Source of the DNA: Sinotaia quadrata
Lineage: Eukaryota > Mollusca > Gastropoda > Architaenioglossa > Viviparidae
Reading direction: 5' to 3'
DNA: 64,000 bases
NCBI GenBank assembly: GCA_028829895.1
Contig: CM054179.1
Span: 72,203,663 to 72,267,662 of the forward strand
Notes under the pieces: model-generated
What the model saw: only the letters and a program-made list of their open reading frames with translations
What the model was told of the DNA's origin: nothing
The model's database searches: none
Position numbers and translations under genes: made by a program
In this document: one piece after another, positions 60,301-64,000 of the stretch
Position numbering within the stretch: the stretch's first letter is position 1
Layout of the letters: every line of letters begins with the position of its first letter

Positions 60301-62327
60301 GTCTAAATAAAACGTAATGTACCCTGGCTAACACATTGTATTTAAAGAAAATCAATACATTATAATCTAGATCAAACAAGAAATTCCTGGTTGACCATTG
60401 AAGTAAGGTTGCTGGTTATTTTTCTATCAAAGCGTAATTCATATTGCATCATTTTATTTTGACATGCTTTGATGATTTCTGATTGAAATGAATCAGCTAG
60501 CTAGTTGAATCATTTTGTCTCATCTTGAAAAAGATATTGGACAAAATTTATGAAGTCATGTTGGATTACACAATTCATTGGATATTGCAGATGAGGTATA
60601 TAAAAACAACAACAACAGTTAGAGTCACTGATAAAATTGATAACGTCACATAAAGAGATCGACCCTCTTGATAGATTAAGGCAATCAATTGATTAGTGTA
60701 ATGAGGCTTAAGCAATTAGATCCATTAAACCACTTTAACACAGAAATTATGCTGTCTAATTAAAATGGACATTTTTTATTTAAAAAAATATATTTTGCAC
60801 GTGATACATGAATCTTAATTGTCTGCGGACGAGCACGTTATCAACCCGCGGAAAAATAAAATAAAATTACATTTTATTATTTTTAAAAAACGTTTTCATG
60901 CAGAAAAAGTGAGGACCTCACCAAATTGCTTCTCTCTCGAGGTGCCGATCCGTTCAAAGCGGATGAGCAAAATCGTACATACATCCACTTAGCGGCAATG
61001 CACGATCTACCTGGCGCCATTAGAGCTATAGCTGAACTCGGGGTCGACGCCAACGCCAAGGTAAGTTATTTTTTGTAAAATAAACATGTGGCTGTGTATA
61101 GCATTATAAATGTGTAGATACTGCCCCGTTAGGGTGGCGCTGATCTAGAAATACAATCACTGAAGGCATCAAATCTGCCAGTCGGGATGACCTAATTAAT
61201 TAGTTCACTGTTCAGAGGTGGTCCATGTCACGGCACATACAATTGTATCCTGCTCGTTGTCTTCCTTGAAAAGGAGAACACAGTACAGAAAGAAAACTAA
61301 ACATTTAAAAAAATTTCTTTAAAGCTTTAGTACTATTTTTTTCATAACTTATATGCAAACAGGCGCTCAAGCAACATATGCTATTTAATTTGTTTGTCTT
61401 CGGTTTTGTTTTGGTTTTTTCCCTTTCTAAAGAATGAGCCAGTATGGTAAGACAATTCTGTCATAAACACGACTGAGGAATTGTATTATAGTCGCACTTT
61501 AAAAGAAAACTACTCAACGTCATTCATTTACATTTAGCGATGACTGTGAACAAGACACGATGGCGAGTATTGATAGTAGACACAAAAGCGACTAGACACG
61601 ATGATTATATAAACACAGTAATGAGTAGAATCGAAAACGAGTAGAAATGATGTGTAGACGATCACTTGTAGTCATGATAACACGTAACAATGATGTTGTG
61701 TTGACATGATGACTGTGTAAATATGAAACTTGTAGGCATGATGACATGGAAACAAAGGAACTCATGAAAACATGATGACGGATACAAGTGAACATGACAC
61801 ATAGATAAAAAATATATAGGTATGCGAAAATGCATAAATATGATGACAGCTTACAGATGCAAACGTATATGCTTGATAACTGTTTACAAACTTTACAACT
61901 TAATGCGAATATACGCGATGACGGTAGAGAGGTGATGACACATGCATGAACATTTGTTGACATGCTGCCATGCAGACAAAACGACGTTGCGTTATGCGGA
62001 CATATTACCACTATATGCTTAGAGACGTAAAGCTGGAAAGAAAACATCTATAGAGAAATCAGCAGACACCGTAACCACTTTATTGTTTGCAGATTACTTG
62101 CAAACAATCCGAAAACTTGGTTTGAAATTTCTTTGAAGCAGATTCTGATGTGATCCATGTTTATGTCTTCAGGACGAATTTAAAGACACAGCCTTACACG
62201 ACGCAATCTCTAATGACAAGAATAAAGCTGTGGAAGCGTTGGTAAGTCTGGAATCCATCGATTTCAAAGTTCAGAATAAAAGAAAATTTGAAGCTCTTCA
62301 CTATGCCTGCCTGAAAGGAAATGTGCG
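39044..62327 (+). CDS. mib-like: MIB-like gene 2: Mind-bomb family E3 ligase, exons 1-12, continues beyond the window
   Basis: Coding exons: 39044-39251, 41721-41892, 42252-42553, 43342-43683, 45110-45285, 46574-46678, 47997-48098, 48688-48823, 49806-49966, 59926-60071, 60904-61060, 62173-62327. They total 2162 nt (about 720 residues) in one unbroken frame. Ten exon lengths equal those of gene 1; exon 9 is +15 nt and exon 11 is -3 nt. Domains seen: MIB/HERC2, complete ZZ finger, MIB/HERC2, Ser/Thr-rich linker, two Mib SH3-type repeats and the first ankyrin repeats. The remaining ankyrin repeats and any RING must lie to the right of the window. All visible splice sites are GT-AG. Intron 9 is about 10 kb because of an intact LTR retrotransposon in the opposite orientation. 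Role by family: ubiquitylation of membrane ligands such as Notch ligands; the actual substrate is unknown. Confidence 0.85.
39555..41040 (-). other. unidentified coding-like insert, minus strand
   Basis: This stretch has a different base composition (GTT/CAA-rich) from its surroundings and no counterpart in intron 1 of gene 1. On the minus strand, a frame from 40765 (LYGYHLVALVPYSE, KIYWKVYFAPDTT) runs, after an apparent frameshift in a T-run near 40550, into one ending at 40036. The second part is Lys-rich (KTKTKKKKNKN), then Pro/Thr-rich and Gln-rich. It could be ORF1 or Gag of a retroelement, or a retained gene fragment. I see no RT, protease or transposase motif and do not recognise the family. 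Confidence 0.4.
41275..41415. repeat. (CT)n, (TACC)n and (TATC)n microsatellites
   Basis: CT run, then TACC units, then about 20 TATC units. Just before it, at about 41215-41275, lies a short inverse match to the start of the TGTGGC dispersed repeat. Confidence 0.95.
41612..41679. repeat. (AC)n microsatellite
   Basis: About 33 AC units ending some 40 bp before the exon 2 acceptor of gene 2. Confidence 0.97.
41721..41892 (+). CDS. gene 2 exon 2: ZZ-type zinc finger
   Basis: Same three CxxC pairs and HDLRH as gene 1. It differs from gene 1 at only about 7 of 172 positions, and the first 101 nt are identical. Donor is a consensus GTAAGT at 41893. Intron 2 (41893-42251) shows nothing further. 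Confidence 0.85.
42252..42553 (+). CDS. gene 2 exon 3: second MIB/HERC2 domain
   Basis: Encodes LIVKKRKVSIRIRSAGLFPG, VKRGKDWMWGDQDGGQGSEG and SNSYRVGYAGHVDI. 302 nt, donor GTAGGT, as in gene 1. Intron 3 (42554-43341) is largely a CTTT tract. Confidence 0.85.
42772..43158. repeat. (CTTT)n / (CCTT)n microsatellite, about 390 bp
   Basis: Long CTTT runs with CCTT and CATT clusters; the internal pattern TTTCCGTTTATTTCCTTTC occurs twice, so a ~180-bp segment was itself duplicated. Lys-Glu-Arg frames on the minus strand are artefacts. Confidence 0.97.
43342..43683 (+). CDS. gene 2 exon 4: Ser/Thr-rich linker
   Basis: Shares KSTPESSTASSDSS, SSDVQERRET and SGESTKEF with gene 1 but differs widely elsewhere. 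Same 342-nt length, phase 1 in and out; donor GTAAGA. Intron 4 (43684-45109) holds a ~60-bp duplication at about 44225-44345 and no recognisable gene. Confidence 0.8.
44225..44346. repeat. about 63-bp imperfect duplication
   Basis: Two copies of GTCATATTGTCAATATT..GTCATTTCAAC with ATTCTGTTGTCTTGAACA. Confidence 0.8.
45110..45285 (+). CDS. gene 2 exon 5: start of the Mib SH3-type repeats
   Basis: Encodes EFGTSSLEPNKD, TEDENEELSVIIGDYVAIQV and KLKELQSNYGGYVEYMSR. 176 nt, donor GTAAGT. Intron 5 (45286-46573) holds a CA tract, a hAT-like element and loose GATGGGGAGACAATCA repeats at about 46120-46340. Confidence 0.8.
45308..45383. repeat. (CA)n microsatellite
   Basis: Interrupted CA tract about 20 bp after the exon 5 donor of gene 2. 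Confidence 0.9.
45689..45840. mobile_element. hAT-like non-autonomous element, decayed
   Basis: Starts CAGTGTTTTCCAAACTTTCT followed by CGGTTCACGGCGCCC and ends CTTTTCGAAAACGTG, an imperfect inverted repeat of the start. Flanks ATGCATG (left) and TTGCATG (right) resemble a decayed 8-bp target duplication. No coding capacity. Not shared with gene 1. Confidence 0.6.
46574..46678 (+). CDS. gene 2 exon 6: first Mib SH3-type repeat, second half
   Basis: Encodes CLGRKGEVKLISRQKGVVVK and FRFNPAALIK. 105 nt, phase 0 at both ends. The last 10 bases and the donor GTACTG form the first unit of a 40-bp minisatellite in intron 6 (46679-47996), which also holds repeats at 47055-47165 and 47190-47490. Confidence 0.8.
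46669..46912 (+). repeat. 40-bp minisatellite spanning the exon 6 splice donor
   Basis: Six units of ATTGATTAAGGTACTGTTGT then TGCAATCTAGTTTTCNTGCC. Unit 1 overlaps the exon end (Leu-Ile-Lys) and the donor; each later unit repeats AAG|GTACTG. Very low divergence suggests recent expansion. Confidence 0.95.
47055..47165. repeat. about 34-bp tandem repeat, 3 copies
   Basis: Units of TTCTAGGTTAATCACGTCCA then GTGCAGACTGTTG, the third diverged. Confidence 0.85.
47190..47492. repeat. 48-bp minisatellite, about 6 copies
   Basis: Units with GATTCTGTATTAATATGTAG then ..ATAGTTGTGATATTGTCAGTGCTGGT; the ATTAATATGTAG core recurs about every 48 bp. Confidence 0.9.
47997..48098 (+). CDS. gene 2 exon 7: second Mib SH3-type repeat, first half
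   Basis: Encodes IPNLKEGDIVRILRDVEKVK and VLCERVNW. 102 nt, phase 0 at both ends; donor GTATAT. Intron 7 (48099-48687) has only a short CAAT run near 48485. Confidence 0.8.
48688..48823 (+). CDS. gene 2 exon 8: second Mib SH3-type repeat, second half
   Basis: Encodes TLGKVGRVVKVTDEAVRVSF and CCLPAPG. 136 nt, donor GTAAGA. Intron 8 (48824-49805) holds a 61-bp duplication at 48838-48962 and a ~32-bp repeat at 49370-49545. Confidence 0.85.
48838..48962. repeat. about 61-bp direct duplication
   Basis: Two copies of TACTACTCGTGTATAGTA then GTTTCTGTTAACGTTCAATG, nearly perfect. Confidence 0.9.
49370..49545. repeat. about 32-bp degenerate repeat, about 5 copies
   Basis: Units of TAGGGATGGAGTTTAAAATA then GGGACACTTA with variants, in intron 8 of gene 2. 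Confidence 0.85.
49806..49966 (+). CDS. gene 2 exon 9: first ankyrin-region exon
   Basis: Encodes QLFHAIHQGNNDVVRAMCEA after a linker with QSGSSQLESA. Five codons longer than gene 1 through a small CAG/AGC/TCA-rich expansion. Phases 1 in, 0 out; donor GTAAGC. Intron 9 (49967-59925) contains the LTR retrotransposon, a GAGTCGTTATCAGG-type minisatellite on both sides of it, and the exon 10 acceptor array. Confidence 0.8.
50218..50301. repeat. GACAATAGAGTCGTTACC-type minisatellite, left part
   Basis: About 4 degenerate 24-bp units. The array continues after the retrotransposon (58939-59100), so the element inserted into it. Confidence 0.8.
51019..51444 (-). CDS. open frame inside the LTR (left copy), unknown product
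   Basis: An unbroken run of 141 codons. The frame opens at TTG; the first ATG is at residue 20 (MQLTTRGTNLFSPLSE), so a real product would have about 122 residues. Cys pairs HCPGKPDACDAGC and RFCRIFTC could suggest a secreted or zinc-binding fold, but I see no signal peptide or known domain. A shorter frame just upstream (to 51663) is in the same phase, separated by two stops. It lies between the TATA box and the polyadenylation signal, so it would be in the transcribed R region. Confidence 0.35.
   Translation of the reverse strand: MAKWKVHCPGKPDACDAGCMQLTTRGTNLFSPLSESSVGQIYPAIEKASTEVKSYRYPDFYTQCNATTHPTGRLYPIMLNVVGMSVSTTTGTTIIIEADNSQLNFRFLPSDNLKVVPRFCRIFTCNATPQLRPVFTLKCRL
51636..51642 (-). 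promoter_or_regulatory. probable TATA box of the LTR promoter (left copy)
   Basis: TATATAA on the minus strand, in the context GCTATATAAGAGGC. The active 5' LTR copy is at 58534-58540. Confidence 0.5.
52041..52055 (-). promoter_or_regulatory. polypurine tract of the LTR element
   Basis: In the element's sense AAGAAGGGGGT directly abuts the 3' LTR, the expected position of the plus-strand primer. Confidence 0.75.
52169..56737 (-). CDS. Gag-Pol polyprotein, order Gag-protease-integrase-RT-RNase H
   Basis: A single 1522-residue frame. Residues 1-215 are a charged coiled coil with three identical LEEKRSKEARE-type units (about 69-102). A Gag-like region spans about 225-390. A CCHC knuckle is at 443-456 and a protease DTGA at 489-492. 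Integrase has an H2C2 finger (H674, H681, C711, C714), a catalytic D744-D804-E840 triad with DD35E spacing, and a GPY/F-like module near 980. RT follows, with KKKDGTLRFCVDYRQLN at about 1146 and FFDD at 1252-1255. RNase H has D1403, E1444 and D1469, and a late Asp at 1512. The start is ATG at 56735-56737, 462 nt after the 5' LTR. Ty3/Gypsy elements normally place integrase last; here it lies between protease and RT. No env frame is present. All catalytic residues are intact. Confidence 0.95.
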   Translation of the reverse strand: MAELVNIKKELMAMGREFGYEKAELKKYVDEEIAKWYVAKENEAKEARELEEKRQVAKDLEMQALRELEEKRSKEARELEEKRSKEARELEEKRSKEAIELEDKRQLARQLEMKDLRELEEKRELAKQLEMQTLRELEEKRAKEARDFKEKEIQDMREIELLKIQSARDLEDKRQEAEERKLKLKARAHQEQLELAKQEVTAREKLLDGTAKQQAELNKPRTRLAFFNPEVETIDEFLTRFDSFIANFNYSDIEKKQQLGQILQGESSRAFTDLTRDPAITYADLKTGLMRTFQCTAEGFRKMFRRAIPKANDTMQAFGTRLRHYLDRWIDLTDIQKTYEGLFDLILRDQFLHIAPPAMTTYLQRNPPTNFSDMLKLADTYNDYPDPVITRSGPRPPPTNRQKYTPKPNRPMTKSEKTEPVQRTYTKSQDVQRHTRDSPPMTCYTCKGKGHSSQNCPSPRDVKVCTETGATLKSQQATVNGQKVKILVDTGASISCINAKLVRPEQYLRGSVRIRCVMGHLSTCPRATVHVTSSVFSGTVTAAVIRDMQFGFILSPGQCDTHTEGIYPVLPVTTRAQRERSKQGPPALKIVENTFPQLTPSQLSHLQQEDKSLSSMLKLARKNTITSSKYATMTYFLKDGLAFRRTDFKENDTRSTTCLFTPTPLRPLILSFAHDSIMSGHQGARRTEQRIREDFFWPGLSRDVHSYVRTCTQCQQHIDRGRVSRVPLEIVPTVEEPFLKVAVDIIGPIIPAAEGGYRYILTIVDFATRYPEAVALKGITAIEVADALIDVFSRTGVPREILSDQDTQFTSAMMAETMRLLACKQLFSSPYHAQSNGAVERFNGTIKKMLIKMASEQPDQWPRFLAPLLFAYRELPQESTGYSPFQLLYGRQPRGPLKLIKETWVKGDTVTDGKDVHTYVAELRQRLTETCHLAQENIREKQPRYKRNFDRTAVERDLEPGQLVLLLRPTHNNRMQMHWRGPYRVIKRVKQNDYSIQIGNKQKIYHINMLKRYYERSDEQIQNVNVALIQLEDSNFRTDMMSAETTPNPAVTVDQVEIDSNLTVEQRDAMSELLHRHARIFTDQPGHSDLVEHRIKLLSDKPIRLKQYPQKYESTKYIAEQVREMQKQGVIEQSISPYSSPVVLVKKKDGTLRFCVDYRQLNEITEFDAEPIPNQDELFAKLTKAHYFSKFDMCKGYWQLSVAIDDRPKTAFPTPLGLFQFCRLPFGLANAPATFARFMRKLPLESVNALNFFDDILVATGTWDQHLSSVGGLLDILERHKLTVKPSKVRAGFREIEFLGHIISDGQIGPNLDLTAAIRDMTLPTTKKQVRAVLGLVGYYRKFVPNFSTLLKPLTDLTGNKQPTKIRWTAECTTALEKVKDILTSKPVLQLPDFDKRFIVRTDASDEGLGAILLQETDDEYLPVAYASKKLLDRETRYSTIEKECLAIVWALKKFSAYLYSKPFILQCDHKPLTYLRTSMYDNARLTRWTLLLQEYSFVVEHIAGRENSGADALSRHAITAI
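56440..56540 (-). repeat. 33-bp coding tandem repeat in the Gag coiled coil
   Basis: Three units of CTCGCCTCTTTCGATCTTTT then TTCCTCTAGCTCT (plus-strand sense), each coding for 11 residues of the Glu/Arg/Lys coiled coil; further diverged units flank it. Confidence 0.85.
57180..57199 (-). promoter_or_regulatory. candidate primer-binding site
   Basis: Directly after the 5' LTR, in the element's sense, comes TC then TGGTGACCACTGACCG. TGG at this position is the expected complement of a tRNA CCA end. I could not assign the tRNA. Confidence 0.5.
57200..58938 (-). repeat. LTR (right; 5' LTR of the minus-strand element)
   Basis: 1739 bp, same ends and apparently the same sequence as the left LTR. 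TATATAA at 58534-58540 and AATAAA at 57564-57569 (both minus) imply an unusually long R region of about 0.9 kb. Confidence 0.95.
57917..58342 (-). CDS. open frame inside the LTR (right copy), unknown product
   Basis: Identical to the frame at 51019-51444. In this 5' LTR it lies downstream of the TATA box and upstream of Gag-Pol, so it would occupy the leader of the genomic RNA. Confidence 0.35.
   Translation of the reverse strand: MAKWKVHCPGKPDACDAGCMQLTTRGTNLFSPLSESSVGQIYPAIEKASTEVKSYRYPDFYTQCNATTHPTGRLYPIMLNVVGMSVSTTTGTTIIIEADNSQLNFRFLPSDNLKVVPRFCRIFTCNATPQLRPVFTLKCRL
58939..59100. repeat. GAGTCGTTATCAGGACAATA minisatellite, right part
   Basis: About seven ~22-24-bp units; the first five bases are the right target-site duplication of the retrotransposon. 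Confidence 0.85.
59101..59530. other. intron 9 remainder, nothing recognised
   Basis: AT-rich; no element or gene seen. Confidence 0.5.
59535..59962 (+). repeat. 50-59-bp minisatellite spanning the exon 10 splice acceptor
   Basis: Seven units, each with an acceptor-like CTCATAG or similar, then GTAGAAAGANTNTACCACGA and CATAACACCACTCATG, which is the start of exon 10. The last unit is the real exon boundary at 59925/59926. The two units before it are exactly 59 bp; older units are shorter and more diverged. Gene 1 shows one weak relative at about 17640-17700. Confidence 0.9.
59926..60071 (+). CDS. gene 2 exon 10: ankyrin repeat
   Basis: Encodes VERVYHDITPLMMACVEDHR, VEVLLEMGADVN and DDKTPLLACLQG. 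Phases 0 in, 2 out; 146 nt as in gene 1; donor GTATGC. Intron 10 (60072-60903) shows no recognisable feature and lacks the large 47-bp array of gene 1. Confidence 0.8.
60904..61060 (+). CDS. gene 2 exon 11: ankyrin repeat
   Basis: Encodes KSEDLTKLLLSRGADPFKAD, YIHLAAMHDLPGAI and GVDANAK. One codon shorter than gene 1; consensus donor GTAAGT. Intron 11 (61061-62172) contains a loose repetition of GATGACATGNAAAC-like words at 61560-62030 and no gene. Confidence 0.8.
61560..62030. repeat. weakly repetitive GATGACATGNAAAC-rich stretch
   Basis: The words GATGAC, AAACGA, ATGATAACA and CATGATGAC recur irregularly about every 25-40 bp, like an old decayed minisatellite. Confidence 0.4.
62173..62327 (+). 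CDS. gene 2 exon 12: ankyrin repeat
   Basis: Encodes DTALHDAISNDKNKAVEALV, VQNKRKFEALHYACLKGNVR. 155 nt, phase 2 out, donor GTAAGA, as in gene 1. The internal GTAAGT is conserved (62242). Exon 13 was not found before the window ends; the intron holds a 27-bp minisatellite and LINE 3' ends. Confidence 0.8.
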
Positions 62328-62513
62328 GTAAGAAGTCTTTTATATTGTTCCTAGAAGTATAGCCTCTCTCCCTCTCTTTGTCTCTCTTTCTCTTGTCCAT
62401 CCATCTTGCCATTTTATATAAACGATTATTTGTGAGGAAACGATTACAGTGAATGATTAAAGAAAACACAACAAATCTAAGCAAATGTTTCCACACTGGT
62501 AATCAATCGTAAA

Positions 62514-62797
62514 GTGCAAGAAATATACGGAATTTCATATGTACAAGAAATATACGGAATTTCATATGTACAAGAAATATACGGAATTTCATATGTACAA
62601 GAAATATACGGAATTTCATATGTACAAGAAATATACGGAATTTCATATGTACAAGAAATATACGGAATTTCATATGTACAAGAAATATACGGAATTTCAT
62701 ATGTACAAGAAATATACGGAATTTCATATGTACAAGAAATATACGGAATTTCATATGTACAAGAAATATACGGAATTTCATATGTACAAGAAATACC
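62514..62797. repeat. 27-bp minisatellite, about 10 copies
   Basis: Virtually perfect units of TACAAGAAATATACGGAATT then TCATATG. Because 27 is a multiple of 3 it is open in several frames on both strands; no gene. Confidence 0.97.
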
Positions 62798-62799
62798 CT

Positions 62800-63270
62800 G
62801 AGTAACAATTTAGACAGTGCTTCCAATCGTGAACGGAAATAATTACAACGAAAAACACATTGTCACTATCCTCAACGTTACGCAATCAATAATCTAACGA
62901 TTTGCATTAAATTTCACATAGACAAAAGAACCCTGCAAGCAATTATTTAAAATTTGTACACAAACACAACATAAACTATTACATTCCTTAACACAGTTAC
63001 AAACAAACTATATATCTCTCATATATCAGGCAATAAACTTCCGTAAGCAATCGTTTAAAAATATACGACTTTCGTATACATTAATGGTTACATTAAATTA
63101 CACAAGGTACACAGAAAACTGTACTTCTATCGAATACCTCAAGATTACATTCACTTACACAAGTACTCATTACACTATACGCCTGGCATATAGTCAAAAG
63201 ATTGCCTGTGGGTAATATACAACCCTAAGCAGTCTAAACTACAAAATGAACGTTTAATGCGTACTTATTC
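62800..63270. other. intron 12 stretch, nothing recognised
   Basis: AT-rich with loose CACAAG/AAACTATTACATT words; no gene or element seen. Confidence 0.5.
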
Positions 63271-63284
63271 AGAATACAAGAATT

Positions 63285-64000
63285 ATCAACTTCATCATCG
63301 TCATCATCATCAACATAATCTTCTTCTTCTTCATCGATCATCATTATTATCATTTGTTCACGACTCCTGTTCACTGTCGGTTATGGACCATGATCTCAGA
63401 ATCTTACCAAGATTCTGGGAGATCCAAGGTTTTACGGAGGATGTGGGCAGTTCCAAGAAGGGCTGCTTTTAGCAGTGGAGCAATTTTATGTTGTCCATGG
63501 ACTTTATTCTGATATCCTTCCAATTCAGGTGTTATGTTCCCAAATGATTCTATTATTATTATTATTATTATTATTCAGCCTCTTTCCACGACTTCTGTTT
63601 TGACTGTCGGTTGTGATTCAAGGTCTCGGAATCTTACCAAGATTCTGGGAGATCCAAAGTTTTACGGAGGATGTGGGCACTTCCGAGGAGTGCTGCTTTG
63701 AGTAGTGGAGCGAGTCTGTGGTTTCCAGGGAGTTTATTCAGGTAGCCTTCCAATTCTGATGTTATGTTCCCTAAGGCTCCTATCACTATTTCCATTATTA
63801 TTATTCAGTCTCTTTCCACGACTTCTGTTTGACTGTCGGCTGTGATCCAAGGTCTCGGAATCTTACCAAGATTCTGGGAGATCCAAGGTTTTACGGAGGA
63901 TGTGGGCACTTCCGAGGAGCGCTGCTTTGAGTAGTGGAGCGATTCTGTGGTTTCCAGGGAGTTTATTCAGGTAGCCTTCCAATTCTGATGTTATGTTCCC
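63285..64000 (-). mobile_element. three head-to-tail LINE 3'-end fragments with triplet tails
   Basis: Three related ~200-bp units (about 63344-63543, 63577-63793, 63797-64000+), each followed on its low-coordinate side by an ATT/CAT triplet run. Read on the minus strand, units 2 and 3 encode EIVIGALGNITSELEGY and LLKAALLGSAHILRKTLDLP, which resembles the C-terminal end of a non-LTR (LINE) reverse transcriptase. The triplet run matches a 3' tail. Each unit is 5'-truncated at nearly the same place, and the last runs off the window. Confidence 0.65.

Noticed and set aside
62503..62826. Repetitive proteins of about 90-107 residues
   Set aside because: 27-bp minisatellite, open in several frames on both strands; not a gene.

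Overview
The window is animal (metazoan) nuclear DNA. Its genes have many short exons with GT-AG introns, it is AT-rich, and it is loaded with micro- and minisatellites, a piggyBac relict, hAT-type non-autonomous elements, LINE 3' ends and Gypsy-type LTR elements. The gene family and the repeat style suggest an invertebrate, perhaps a mollusc or other lophotrochozoan. That placement is inference, because no marker gene fixes the species.

The core of the window is a tandem pair of Mind-bomb-like (MIB) E3 ubiquitin ligase genes, both on the + strand. I assembled their exons by hand from domain homology, splice signals and reading-frame phase, and by comparing the two copies. Gene 1 (4817-32872) is complete: 18 exons whose phases all join into one 981-residue frame. 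Its domain order is MIB/HERC2, ZZ zinc finger, MIB/HERC2, Ser/Thr-rich linker, two Mib SH3-type repeats, an ankyrin block, one C-terminal RING, and a short acidic tail. Gene 2 (39044 to beyond the window) shows exons 1-12, up to the middle of the ankyrin block. Ten of these 12 exons have exactly the same length as in gene 1 and all have the same phases. About 1.4 kb of 5' flank is also duplicated (from about 3380 and about 37430).

Layout: 1-3380 upstream DNA with a dispersed repeat and a CA tract; 3380-4816 5' flank of gene 1; 4817-32872 gene 1, whose introns hold a decayed gag-protease fragment (minus strand), a hAT-type MITE with an 8-bp target duplication, more than a dozen minisatellites and a decayed piggyBac transposase in the last intron; 32873-37400 intergenic DNA with a Gypsy integrase fragment; 37400-39043 5' flank of gene 2, ending in a long CTAT tract; 39044-64000 gene 2. 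Intron 9 of gene 2 carries an intact 8.6-kb LTR retrotransposon (50302-58938, minus strand). It has LTRs of equal length, a 5-bp target duplication and one 1522-codon Gag-Pol frame. The last introns contain a 27-bp minisatellite and tandem LINE 3' ends.

The most notable points are: (1) the retrotransposon has Gypsy-type domains in the order protease-integrase-RT-RNase H, as in the Gmr1-like group, plus an unexplained open frame inside each LTR; (2) three minisatellites have grown directly across MIB splice junctions (gene 1 exon 13 donor, gene 2 exon 6 donor, gene 2 exon 10 acceptor), duplicating functional-looking splice sites; (3) the encoded MIB proteins have a divergent Ser/Thr-rich linker, and gene 1 ends in a single RING.
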